64,000 bases of DNA from Candidatus Ozemobacteraceae bacterium (GTDB taxonomy: Bacteria; Muiribacteriota; Ozemobacteria; Ozemobacterales; Ozemobacteraceae). The DNA lies in the NCBI GenBank assembly GCA_035373905.1, contig DAOSOK010000013.1, forward strand, positions 1 through 64,000, written 5' to 3'. The notes beneath the pieces were generated by a model that did no database searches, was not told the origin of the DNA, and saw only the letters and a program-made list of their open reading frames with translations. Positions 55,153 to 62,921 of this stretch are shown here, piece after piece. Numbering within the stretch: position 1 is the stretch's first letter; each line of letters starts with the position of its first letter. A program made the position numbers and the translations under genes.

Positions 55153-56598
55153 ATGATTCAGACCGATTTTCTCAAGGGAGTCGCTCTTTTTTCAGGTCTC
55201 GGCGATGATGAATTCAAGCGCCTGAACGAGCGCGCCGAAGTCGTCAAGTTCGTGCGTGATGCCTTCATCTGCAAAGAAGGCCAGAAAGCCGACTCGATGT
55301 ATATCATTCGCTCCGGTATCGTCCAGGTGTTCTGCGACGACGGACACGGCGGCAGAAAGATCCTGACCCACCTGAAGCAGGGCGAGTATTTCGGGGAAAT
55401 GGCCCTGTTCACCGATGAACCGCGCACCGCCAGCGTCATCGCCCTCGCAGAGACGGACGTGATCCGGCTCAAGAAGGATGACCTGTATGCGATTCTCGAG
55501 TCGGCACCCAAGGTCTCGATCGCCATCATTCGCACCCTTTGCGAACGCCTCGCCCGCGCGAACATCGGAAGCGCCGGAGTCAAGACCGGCTCGGTGTATG
55601 CGGTCATGGGCCCCGACACATCGTCAGGCAAGAGCCTGTTCGCGCGCAACCTCGCCCTCGCGATGCAGCAGAATCTCGGCAAGGACGTTCTCCTGTTCGA
55701 CCCGAACCTGCGTGACGACCGCGTCGCCCGCCAGCTCGGCGTCGAGCAGCGCTCGCGCATCATCGACGAGCTCGTCGACCGCGAGCGGATCGCCGACCTG
55801 AAGAAATACATCGTGAAGGCCCCCTGCGGCCTCATGACGCTGCTGCCCCAGGAAAACGGCCTGACCGACCTCCGCCTGAAGGAGTTCCACACCTTTGCCC
55901 TGATCAAAACCATCCTCGAATCCTTCGAGTTCATCGTCATCGATTCGAGCTCGATGTTCACGAAAGTGACCAAGGAGATTCTCGAGTCGAGCAGCAAGAT
56001 CGTGTATCTGATCTCGAGCAAGAACGTCTCCGTGCGCGGCCTGATCGACCATTTCGAGGAAACACGCCGCACCTGGAAGATCGCCCCCGAGCGCGTTGTC
56101 TACGGCGTAAACCGACTGACCGACGATCCGAAGCAGGAAGGCGTCATATCCGAGGCTGACCGCAAGCTCATCTCGTTCGAGATCCCCTTCGACAAGGCGC
56201 TTCACCAGCGCCGCGAGCCCGATCGCGAAACCCTGGTGCAGCGCGACCCCGCCCACCCGCTCGCCACCGTCGCGAAGAAGCAGGCCGAAGCGATCCTCTA
56301 CGACCAGGTTCTCACGATCGCCCTGCCGGCTCTCGAAAACGACGCCGCCCGCCGCGAGCTCGCGAAACGCTGGGCCGAAACCGGCGTCCAGGAACTGTCG
56401 AAGAGCCTGCGCAACGTCGAGCTCAAAAGCTCGAAAGATGCCCAGGGCAACGCCTGCCACCTGCTGAGCGGCCGCACGGCAAAATGGCTGCTGAACCAGC
56501 AGATGGTCACCGTCATCGACTTCGCCGGCAAATACAAACAGGAGTTCGCCCTCGACAAGATCATCTTCACCCTCAACGGCCAGGAAAGCACCGTGTAA
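55153..56598 (+). CDS. Cyclic-nucleotide-binding domain fused to a ParA/CpaE-like ATPase
   Basis: A 481-residue protein. Residues 1-130 are a cNMP-binding domain with the phosphate-binding cassette GEYFGEMALFTDEPRTASVI, containing the Glu and Arg needed for cyclic-nucleotide contact. Residues 145-400 resemble a CpaE/MinD-like P-loop ATPase: the loop PDTSSGKSLFARNLALAM lacks the signature Lys of deviant Walker A, and DVLLFDPN and FIVIDSSSMF follow. The last 80 residues are of unknown fold. GGAG precedes the ATG. It may place or time something in response to cAMP/cGMP, perhaps made by the cyclase at 7142 (inference). An intrinsic terminator follows. Confidence 0.85.
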   Translation: MIQTDFLKGVALFSGLGDDEFKRLNERAEVVKFVRDAFICKEGQKADSMYIIRSGIVQVFCDDGHGGRKILTHLKQGEYFGEMALFTDEPRTASVIALAETDVIRLKKDDLYAILESAPKVSIAIIRTLCERLARANIGSAGVKTGSVYAVMGPDTSSGKSLFARNLALAMQQNLGKDVLLFDPNLRDDRVARQLGVEQRSRIIDELVDRERIADLKKYIVKAPCGLMTLLPQENGLTDLRLKEFHTFALIKTILESFEFIVIDSSSMFTKVTKEILESSSKIVYLISSKNVSVRGLIDHFEETRRTWKIAPERVVYGVNRLTDDPKQEGVISEADRKLISFEIPFDKALHQRREPDRETLVQRDPAHPLATVAKKQAEAILYDQVLTIALPALENDAARRELAKRWAETGVQELSKSLRNVELKSSKDAQGNACHLLSGRTAKWLLNQQMVTVIDFAGKYKQEFALDKIIFTLNGQESTV

Positions 56599-56618
56599 TA
56601 ATTTCTCCTCGTGATGGC

Positions 56619-56659
56619 GAGCGCCGTGATCCGAAATGGATCACGGCGCTCTCTTTTAT
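56619..56659 (+). terminator. Intrinsic terminator
   Basis: GAGCGCCGTGATCC (56619-56632) pairs perfectly with GGATCACGGCGCTC (56638-56651) around the loop GAAAT and is followed by TCTTTTAT. It ends the cNMP-ParA transcript. Confidence 0.9.
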
Positions 56660-56691
56660 CGATTCCCGTATATCAGGAGTCATTGCTGTAT

Positions 56692-56782
56692 CCCGTTCGT
56701 GCTGAGCCTGTCGAAGCACGAGATGTTCTCGCCCCCTTCGGCAGTCTCAGGACAGGCTTGGGCATGCTCAGGACGAGCGGGA
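56692..56782. repeat. Dispersed repeat element, copy 3 (degenerate)
   Basis: CCGTTCGTGCTGAGCCTGTC followed by GAAGCACGA and a degenerate TTCGGCAGTCTCAGGACAGG block. The terminal TGCAGGA motif is not clear. It lies between the terminator and the minus-strand hypothetical gene. Confidence 0.7.
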
Positions 56783-56844
56783 GACATTCTCCAGAAACGA
56801 AATGGGTCATCCTCAACCACGAACCTTCTGTCGCAGAACCCGGT

Positions 56845-57426
56845 TCAGAAATGGTCCTGGGCGGGCGTGTCGAGCGGGCAGTCGAAGGCTGCTCTATAAT
56901 TGTCATTGCTATTGTTTCCGTCGCCGTCCCAGCGGCCGTTGGCGAAGAACTTCAACTCGATCTCGAATTTGCCGAACTGCGGGTAGTATGGGGCGTTTCT
57001 GAAGAGCAGGTAATCGACGATCTCGCCGGGGCCGAGCGGCCTGAGGCCGCGCCCGACGGTCGGGTGGAACGAGAGAATCCGAATGCGCTGGCGCCTGGCC
57101 GGCGTTTCTTCTTTCATCGTGATAAACTCGCGCGAGATGCCGTTGATGCTGAGGTAACAGTTCACCATGCCTTCCTGCGTGAGATACCCGTAATACTCGA
57201 TGGTGACGGCAAACTCGCCCGGCCGCCGCAGCCACTCGACCGTGACGCTCACTTCGCCGTCGGCATCGACGAACGTGTGAGCCCGCGCTCCGATCGGCTC
57301 CTCATCAGGACTCAACATTCTGATGGTTTTTGGCTTCACGGCGGCCTCCCCCACTGCCTGAAACAAGAACAGGCTCGAAATCACTGCAATCACGAGGGCC
57401 AGAACGAATTCTCTCATCGGTTTCAT
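56845..57426 (-). CDS. Exported hypothetical protein, 193 residues
   Basis: GGGAG 6 bases before ATG 57426 supports this start over a Met seven residues earlier. A signal peptide (FVLALVIAVISSLFLFQAVG) is followed by a compact beta-rich domain with alternating EVSVTVEWLRRPGEFAVTIE and FGKFEIELKFFANG strands. An Asp/Asn-rich loop (DGDGNNSNDN) could bind calcium. No family is recognised. The next exported hypothetical gene upstream is on the same strand but 334 bases away. Confidence 0.7.
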   Translation of the reverse strand: MKPMREFVLALVIAVISSLFLFQAVGEAAVKPKTIRMLSPDEEPIGARAHTFVDADGEVSVTVEWLRRPGEFAVTIEYYGYLTQEGMVNCYLSINGISREFITMKEETPARRQRIRILSFHPTVGRGLRPLGPGEIVDYLLFRNAPYYPQFGKFEIELKFFANGRWDGDGNNSNDNYRAAFDCPLDTPAQDHF

Positions 57427-57760
57427 TTTTTGCTCCCGAGAATCCACGAACCCGGCAATCCGGGCTCAACAGACTGAACGGACGTGAAACGACGAGATGG
57501 TCTAAGCATATTTGATGCCAACTCAAGGAATTCAGTTCAGACTACGGTCCGGCATCTCCACGACAGGCCTCATGCCGTGCTTTTCATCTTCATGTACGAC
57601 CTTGGAGACACGAAGTCTCGTGAACCGGTCGGCATACAAAAAATGTTGAATTTTTGGATATCAACTTTTTTCCCACGCCGGCCGATCCGGTCATTTTCTC
57701 TTTCCGCGGCAGGCTCCTGGTCGGGGCGACAGCGACAACGGTATTCTATATCTACCGTTT
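57427..57760. other. Intergenic region without a visible gene
   Basis: 334 bases between two minus-strand genes. It is more A/T-rich than average toward its right end. It holds a small CCCGG-caat-CCGGG hairpin near 57451 and scattered short open frames lacking ribosome-binding sites. I see no RNA gene, repeat copy or convincing promoter. Confidence 0.5.
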
Positions 57761-58618
57761 CTATTTCTGTTCGTATTTTTTACATTCACCGGAAACAAGC
57801 TCTGCGATGGCTTTGATGATGAACTCTTCAGGCTGCCAATGGAGCAACCACTGGTATCGATCGTCCATATCGACCTCCAGGAAATACGTCGTGCCATCGA
57901 GGCCGACTTTGGAGCCGCGAGATTTGAGGTTCCGGAATTCCGTCGATTCGAGGAGACGGCGAAGCTCTTTGAGGACGGTGGTGTTCAAGTGTAATTCCGC
58001 TCGGGGGACATTGAAGTGCGTCGGAGGAAAGGCGATTGCCCGGCCCGACTCCAGATCGACCTCGAAGGCTCCACTGACCGTGCCCATCGGCTGGATCAGG
58101 ATACGGAGAGTGTTTTTCGGAAGAGGCTTCCAGCCCTGGTTTATCCCGTAGCTTGCGATGAACGACAGCGCCGTCTTCCTGTCTTCGGTGCCAATCCGGG
58201 GGAAGAGGGTGGCCGCTTCATCACCAACAGCGTCGGAATTGTCGGTGAAATTGTTTTTCGCGAACAGAGCGATACTGCCCCAGTAAGCTTTCTTGAACGC
58301 GCCGTTCTGGTGGTCGAGGAAAAACACGCCCATGTCGCCGGGTTTCACCTGCGGGTCGAAGTCCTTCAGCCCGCCGCGGGTGCTCAGGACGAAGGTCGCT
58401 TCGGGGTCTTTCACATCTCCTTTCAGGATGGCGTGAATCCGGATGGTGACCGTGTCCAGATTTTCGTTGTTCTGCGGAACGACGCGGAGCACTTCGCCAA
58501 GGACGATCAGATTCGCTCTCAGGGGAAGCTCCTTCAGCGGCAAAAGAGCGATCTCTGAAGCCGATACGGCAGTTGCGAAACAGAGAATTCCGACAATCAT
58601 GACAAGCAGTTTATTCAT
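57761..58618 (-). CDS. Exported hypothetical protein, 285 residues
   Basis: GGGGGA 6 bases before ATG 58618 supports this start; a GTG two codons earlier is less likely. A signal peptide (LLVMIVGILCFATAVSA) is followed by a domain of about 260 residues. Text such as RANLIVLGEVLRVVPQNNE, IHAILKGDVKDPEATFVLST and KPGDMGVFFLDHQNGAF resembles a beta-rich fold seen in exported proteins with a GxV...G(D) pattern. I cannot name it. Codon use is slightly less G/C-biased than the housekeeping genes. Confidence 0.72.
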   Translation of the reverse strand: MNKLLVMIVGILCFATAVSASEIALLPLKELPLRANLIVLGEVLRVVPQNNENLDTVTIRIHAILKGDVKDPEATFVLSTRGGLKDFDPQVKPGDMGVFFLDHQNGAFKKAYWGSIALFAKNNFTDNSDAVGDEAATLFPRIGTEDRKTALSFIASYGINQGWKPLPKNTLRILIQPMGTVSGAFEVDLESGRAIAFPPTHFNVPRAELHLNTTVLKELRRLLESTEFRNLKSRGSKVGLDGTTYFLEVDMDDRYQWLLHWQPEEFIIKAIAELVSGECKKYEQK

Positions 58619-58687
58619 GTTCACTCCCCCAGAAAGAATCGCCGTATGGACGGATAGACATCGTTCTTTCTTCTATATTATTATCTA

Positions 58688-58832
58688 TTGATTGCTGCGA
58701 GAAAAACATCCGTTCGCCCTGAGCTTGTCGAAGCCTGTCCTGAGCCTGCCGAAGGGGGCGAGAGCCTCTCGTGCTTCGACACGCTCAGCACGAACGGGAA
58801 CGCGACATTGGCTTTTGTCATGCAGGAATTAA
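58688..58832. repeat. Dispersed repeat element with terminal inverted repeats, copy 4
   Basis: 145 bp from TTGATTGCTGCG (58688-58699) to TGCAGGAATTAA (58821-58832), ends matching as inverted repeats at 9 of 12 bases. Inside are CGTTCGCCCTGAGCTTGTCG, CCTGTCCTGAGCCTGCCGAA and TCGTGCTTCGACACGCTCAG blocks. It has the same length as copy 5. It lies just upstream of the minus-strand gene at 57761 and downstream of the DUF1810 gene. Confidence 0.75.
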
Positions 58833-58852
58833 CAATACATGAACAGGTTTCG

Positions 58853-59341
58853 TTAGGCCTGTCTCTGATCGCCCAGCAGTTCGAGCGTTCTGTCGTCCTG
58901 GACGCCGGAATAATACTTGTCAAGAATCCGGTGGAATGGCGACCCGGGAGGCGAGACGCGGGCGAACAGCGTGGCGCAGGATTTCAACTTCATGTCGTCC
59001 GGCGAGCCGAAGATTTCGTGGGCCGACCGGCCCTCGACGCCGAGAACGGTCTCGGCGCACTCGATGAGCCTTGGGCCGAGAACGGGATGAGCGATGTATG
59101 CCGTCGCCTCGGCGAGGCTTTTGATCGAATACATCTCGGAGATCGGGCTGAAGCCGAGACCTTCGAACTGCGGGAAGACGAACCACATCCAGTGGGAACG
59201 TTTTCTGCCGTTTTTGAGTTCGACGAGCACGTCGTCATAAACATCGTTTTGCGCCTGCACGAAGCGTTCGAGGTTGAACGCATCACCGGATGTTCCGATA
59301 TTTTCGCCGTTTTTCGAACGACCTTGTTCATGATCGGTCAT
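58853..59341 (-). CDS. DUF1810 family protein
   Basis: The start at 59341 has AGGAG 5 bases upstream; an in-frame extension to 59464 runs through a dispersed repeat and is rejected. The 162-residue protein matches the DUF1810 pattern: FVQAQNDVYDDVLVEL, RKRSHWMWFVFPQ, SPISEMYSIKSLAEATAYI, HPVLGPRLIEC and DDMKLKSCATLFA. These small helical proteins (calpastatin-like by annotation) have no established function. It is flanked by two repeat elements, in keeping with an accessory location. Confidence 0.88.
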   Translation of the reverse strand: MTDHEQGRSKNGENIGTSGDAFNLERFVQAQNDVYDDVLVELKNGRKRSHWMWFVFPQFEGLGFSPISEMYSIKSLAEATAYIAHPVLGPRLIECAETVLGVEGRSAHEIFGSPDDMKLKSCATLFARVSPPGSPFHRILDKYYSGVQDDRTLELLGDQRQA

Positions 59342-59412
59342 GGGGGCTCCTCTCGTATACATATTTGCATCATGGCTGCGCACACATTGACACATTTTCG
59401 CGTTTGCGAGGT

Positions 59413-59447
59413 GTGGGCGGGTTTCAAACCCGCCCCTACAGAAGATG
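59413..59447. repeat. GGGGCGGGTTT palindromic repeat, copy 3
   Basis: GGGCGGGTTTCAAACCCGCCC followed by CTACAGAAGAT, the reverse complement of the left flank of copy 2. It lies upstream of the DUF1810 gene. An ATA-N8-TAT dyad follows at 59478. Confidence 0.75.
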
Positions 59448-59517
59448 TATGAAGGATGTCGCACAAGATATTATCATATAGTTTGTATTATAATACCATC
59501 ATCCAGAAGACTGCTGG

Positions 59518-59811
59518 CTATGCGAGGGCAAGAAGGAGGGCGAGGATGAGGCCCCAGGTGACGATCTTGAAGGTCAGAAAGCCGATGAAGAATTCGGGGT
59601 TTTCGCTGGAAAGGAGGTTCTTTCGATAATACCTGATATTCTGGACATAGTAGGCGGTAATGATGCCGTAGGCGAACATGCTCGGCAGGGCCTGAGGATG
59701 CGGCGACAGGACGAGATCGAGATAGAAAATCAGAAGCGTCAGGTAAAACGAGATTCCGTAGGGCCAACAGCACTCCCTCGAATAAAATCGCCTGATATTG
59801 TTCAACAACAT
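59518..59811 (-). CDS. Small membrane protein, 97 residues
   Basis: ATG 59811 lies 2 bases beyond the stop of the S1/P1 nuclease gene, so the two are probably cotranslated. About three hydrophobic helices (ISFYLTLLIFYLDLVL, SMFAYGIITAYYV, ILALLLALA) follow a basic N-terminus (LLNNIRRFYSR). No family is recognised. A role with the secreted nuclease is suggested only by coupling. It contains an ATA-N8-TAT dyad (59626). Confidence 0.6.
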   Translation of the reverse strand: MLLNNIRRFYSRECCWPYGISFYLTLLIFYLDLVLSPHPQALPSMFAYGIITAYYVQNIRYYRKNLLSSENPEFFIGFLTFKIVTWGLILALLLALA

Positions 59812-59813
59812 CC

Positions 59814-60728
59814 TCAATGCGATATCGTCCCCTTCCCGGGCCCGGCCGTTTCTGCGCCGCTTTTGATCGAGCGGCGCAGGCGTTCGATCAGCTCCTGCCG
59901 GGTTGCGGGCCGCAACCGTTCTTTCAGAACCCGGGCAAGGCGAACGCCGGCCCGCATCAACTGCATCTCGGCCACGGGTCTCACGCGCGCGAGCCATTCC
60001 GACGAAATGACGAACCCGGGCTGATACGAATAGCCCCATTCGTGACCGAGTGCGTGAGACTCGTTCACCCAGTCCGTAACCGTGCCGGTGGCGAGGGCGG
60101 CGGTGTCGGTAGCCAGGATCTTTTCGAGGAGCATGCGGGCGATCTGCTTCTCGTTCATTCCGAACGACTCGACGATGCGAAAATCCCAGACATGATGAAG
60201 CTTCATCTTTTCGCCATTCAGCTCGACGATCGTGGTGTTTCCACCGGCGTCACCGCGATCGATGCAATGGAGCGGCTGATGAAGGTCACCGACGATATGG
60301 ACAAGGAATTTCAGCGCTTCCCGTCGTTCCCGTTCTGATTTCTCCGTATTTCCGACATCGTTCTGCATGCGCAGGAACGCGTTCACGATGAAATCGCCAT
60401 TCGGCGCATCCCGTCTTTCATCGTATCCAGGGGCGTCGAACGGAATCTCCACGTAATGATAATGCTCCGTTTCCGGTCTCTGGGGCCGGACATGATCGGC
60501 CCATCCGGCAACGGAAACGAGCGTGGCGGGACGACGTTCTGCCGAGAGCAGGCGCATCGCCTCTACGTATGCGCCCTTCGCATCCGCGACATCCGAGCTG
60601 ATGCCGGGAATCGGCCGATCGGTCCTGAGGAGATCCGCGGCGAGGATGGCGATGATCCGATGGCCGGGGCCGCTCCATGCGCCTGCCATCCGGACATCCG
60701 TGATGCCGCAGAGAAGAAGGATGACCAA
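59814..60728 (-). CDS. S1/P1 family zinc-dependent nuclease
   Basis: The S1/P1 pattern is clear: the N-terminal metal-binding Trp/His of AWSGPGHRIIAILAAD, then EHYHYVEIPFD, FLVHIVGDLHQPLHCIDRGD, GGNTT and LHHVWDFRIV. The family cleaves single-stranded nucleic acids outside the cytoplasm using three Zn ions. The hydrophobic segment ILVILLLCGITDVRMAGA would be the signal peptide, but no in-frame ATG precedes it. TTG 60728 (AGG upstream) is the best start, giving 304 residues. A dispersed repeat ends 13 bases upstream, so its insertion may have altered the original start or promoter. Confidence 0.85.
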   Translation of the reverse strand: MVILLLCGITDVRMAGAWSGPGHRIIAILAADLLRTDRPIPGISSDVADAKGAYVEAMRLLSAERRPATLVSVAGWADHVRPQRPETEHYHYVEIPFDAPGYDERRDAPNGDFIVNAFLRMQNDVGNTEKSERERREALKFLVHIVGDLHQPLHCIDRGDAGGNTTIVELNGEKMKLHHVWDFRIVESFGMNEKQIARMLLEKILATDTAALATGTVTDWVNESHALGHEWGYSYQPGFVISSEWLARVRPVAEMQLMRAGVRLARVLKERLRPATRQELIERLRRSIKSGAETAGPGKGTISH

Positions 60729-60741
60729 TATGAACCTGCTC

Positions 60742-60886
60742 TTGATTCCTGCAGCATGAAAGCCACCCGTTCGCCCTGAGCCTGTCGAAGGGCGAAATGA
60801 GGAATCATCGGCAAGTGGCTGTTCGTGCTTCGACAAGCTCAGCACGAACGGAGACACGAAGCTGGTTTTTGATATGCAGGACTCAA
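60742..60886. repeat. Dispersed repeat element with terminal inverted repeats, copy 5
   Basis: 145 bp bounded by TTGATTCCTGCA (60742-60753) and TGCAGGACTCAA (60875-60886), which match as inverted repeats at 11 of 12 bases. Inside are CGTTCGCCCTGAGCCTGTCG and TTCGTGCTTCGACAAGCTCA hairpin blocks. This is the best-preserved copy and shows a MITE-like structure. No target duplication is evident. Confidence 0.8.
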
Positions 60887-60954
60887 TAGTTGGTGTGCCC
60901 TGCATATTCCACGATCGATGCCGATGATTCATAGTTCCTCGATATGTATGTCGT

Positions 60955-62208
60955 TCATTTGATGACAGTTCGTTCCCGTGCAAATTTCTCGGCCATGGCG
61001 ATGCGGTCGATGGCGGGCGGGTGGCTATAGAGCCAGAAAACGCGCCAGGGATGCGGGAGCAGATCGCTCCGGTTGTCGCGCGCGAGGCGTGCCTCGGCAT
61101 CGACGTAGACTTTTTCGAGGCCGGTCAGCTCGAGCGAGGCCCAGTCGGCCTGGCGTTCGAAATACTGGCTGATCTGGGCTTCGACGGGCGCCGTCAGCAG
61201 GCCAAGCACGATCGTCGCGGCGAGAAAGAACGGCAGGTTCGATGGTTTCCAGATTTCGCCCAGCAGCATCGCGGGGTCGCCCTGCAGCATCGGATACAGC
61301 CACCACAGGGCGAACGCGCCGGCGAGGGCGCCGAGAAAGCCAAGCGTGAGGCCGATGCGGACGTGATCGTGGCGCCAGTGGCCGGCCTCGTGGGCGAAGA
61401 TCAGCGCCGCCTCGTCGACCGTGTGGCTCTTGATGAGCGTGTCGTAGAGAACGATGCGCTTGCGGCCGAAGAGGCCGGTGAAATAGGCATTGGTATGTTT
61501 CGAATACGTGCTCTCGTCGATCTCGTAGATGTCATCGACCGGCACTCCCGCCTGGCCCGCGATCTGCATGATGCGCTCGCGCAAGGCCCCTTCTGCCAGC
61601 GGCTTCTGCACGTAAAACAGCGGGGTGATGACGTAGGGCATCAGCAGGGTGACAGCAATTCCATACCCCGTCGTCGCAACGGGCAGCAAGACGGGCCACC
61701 AGCTGCCGCACCATCTGAGCACGGCAAAAACCGTCATGATGCCGACGGTCTGGATCGTCCAGCCGACCAGGCAACCTTTCAGGTATCGCCAGGCCCATTG
61801 CGCCGCCGTCATCTCGCTGAACCCCATCCGGCGCTCGCAGACATGGCCCAGATAGTAATCGAACGGCATCATGCAGAGACGCTCCGCCACGAGAACGGCG
61901 AGAACAAGCAGAGCCCCGGAAAACCAGAAACTTCCGGGCATCGCCGTTTCCAGACGCGTTTCGAGAAGTCTCATGACGCCGCTTCGCCAGAGTAGCAGCA
62001 GAATGAACAACTGGACGTAGCCGTACGCGACGCGGGCCGCGAAGCCGTTGCGGATGTATTCGCGGCCCCGGGCGATGTCGTCGGGGGTGAAGTGCCGCAG
62101 AACGAGATCGCGCCGGCCCGGGTCGGGGTCGCCATACCAGGCGAAGCCGAGAAGAATCGCCCTGACGAGCGCCCAGGCGATCACCAGCGCCCACACGTAC
62201 CGCATCAT
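60955..62208 (-). CDS. M48 family membrane metalloprotease (Ste24-like)
   Basis: Starting at ATG 62208 (AGGAGG about 9 bases upstream), the 417-residue protein has about six membrane helices and the zinc motif HEAGHWRHDH, with the downstream Glu in RQADWASLEL-type context. The segments DDIARGREYIRNGFAARVAY, LMPYVITPLFYVQKPLAEGA and KRIVLYDTLIKSH are typical of CAAX-prenyl-protease-1-like bacterial enzymes. It should act in inner-membrane protein quality control. A repeat fragment lies just upstream. Confidence 0.92.
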   Translation of the reverse strand: MMRYVWALVIAWALVRAILLGFAWYGDPDPGRRDLVLRHFTPDDIARGREYIRNGFAARVAYGYVQLFILLLLWRSGVMRLLETRLETAMPGSFWFSGALLVLAVLVAERLCMMPFDYYLGHVCERRMGFSEMTAAQWAWRYLKGCLVGWTIQTVGIMTVFAVLRWCGSWWPVLLPVATTGYGIAVTLLMPYVITPLFYVQKPLAEGALRERIMQIAGQAGVPVDDIYEIDESTYSKHTNAYFTGLFGRKRIVLYDTLIKSHTVDEAALIFAHEAGHWRHDHVRIGLTLGFLGALAGAFALWWLYPMLQGDPAMLLGEIWKPSNLPFFLAATIVLGLLTAPVEAQISQYFERQADWASLELTGLEKVYVDAEARLARDNRSDLLPHPWRVFWLYSHPPAIDRIAMAEKFARERTVIK

Positions 62209-62287
62209 TCCATGCTTCCTCCTGCTGCCGCCTTGAAGCATACTCCGAGCTGAGGTGCACCGGCAATCCTCCAATCGCCATAAGAGG

Positions 62288-62322
62288 CAGTTCGTGCTTC
62301 GATACCTCAGCACGAGCGGGAA
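62288..62322. repeat. Dispersed repeat element, fragment (copy 6)
   Basis: CAGTTCGTGCTTCGATACCT followed by CAGCACGAGCGGGA, one hairpin block of the family, without terminal repeats. Confidence 0.55.
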
Positions 62323-62345
62323 CGAAGGGTATCGATCATGCCGCT

Positions 62346-62361
62346 AGATACACGTGTATCT
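62346..62361. promoter_or_regulatory. Perfect 16-bp palindrome, possible operator
   Basis: AGATACACGTGTATCT is perfectly symmetrical about CACGTG and lies 16 bases upstream of the -35 of the next gene. It agrees with the Bacillus-type parS consensus at 10 of 16 positions, so a ParB site is a remote alternative. Confidence 0.45.
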
Positions 62362-62377
62362 TATCAGACAAGCAGTA

Positions 62378-62406
62378 TTGACAGGATTTCCGAGTGACGA
62401 TACAAG
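62378..62406 (+). promoter_or_regulatory. Promoter of the small Cys-rich gene
   Basis: TTGACA (62378-62383), a 17-base spacer and TACAAG (62401-62406). The predicted RNA start near 62413 leaves only about 7 bases before the ATG at 62420, with no Shine-Dalgarno sequence, suggesting a nearly leaderless mRNA. Confidence 0.55.
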
Positions 62407-62419
62407 TAGCAACGCACTC

Positions 62420-62629
62420 ATGACGACACAAGGTTCGAACAGCAAAACGGACGACGGCAAGAGCCGGCCGAAGATCGACTGCCACCGGTGCGTGCACTAT
62501 TTCGTCACCTGGCAGCCGTCGGCTCCGCACGGGTGCCGGGGGCACGGGTTCAAATCGCGGCAGATTCCTTCGGTCGTCGTTCAGTCGAGCTCGGGAATGC
62601 CTTGCCTACTCTATACGCCCAAGCGGTGA
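62420..62629 (+). CDS. Small Cys-rich (zinc-ribbon-like) protein, 69 residues
   Basis: Starting at ATG 62420, the product reads KIDCHRCVHYFVTWQPSAPH, then GCRGHGFKSRQIPSVVVQSS and SGMPC. Four conserved-looking Cys (CxxC ... C ... C) suggest a zinc site. Small proteins with this pattern occur in many anaerobes and are sometimes mislabelled uracil-DNA glycosylase; their function is unknown to me. There is no ribosome-binding site. The longer frame upstream lacks coding support. Confidence 0.75.
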   Translation: MTTQGSNSKTDDGKSRPKIDCHRCVHYFVTWQPSAPHGCRGHGFKSRQIPSVVVQSSSGMPCLLYTPKR

Positions 62630-62666
62630 ATCCGCCCTTCCGGGAAATGGTGTAACAACTTGGTTC

Positions 62667-62736
62667 CACACGCCTTTGGAGATGGGTGATGGGCATTACC
62701 AGAAATTCGCACATTTGCAATTTGGGGAGGCGTGTG
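62667..62736 (+). other. Inverted repeat in the gap before murC
   Basis: CACACGCC (62667-62674) and GGCGTGTG (62729-62736) could pair around a 54-base segment. The 235-base gap otherwise shows no gene. It might be part of a structured leader or only chance complementarity. Confidence 0.25.
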
Positions 62737-62921
62737 ATAAGGTACCGCGTCATTTCTGTGCAGGAGGCATGGTCTGGCCAGATTCGGAGGGTTCCGGGCG
62801 CATATCCGGTGCGCGTTTGTCGATTTTTCAAACAAAGTGCTCAGTTCTTTCGCGACTCGAGCCGATGAGTAACGAAGAAGATCGACCTACCGACAAACGC
62901 AAGGAGGCAATCAGCCTAACC

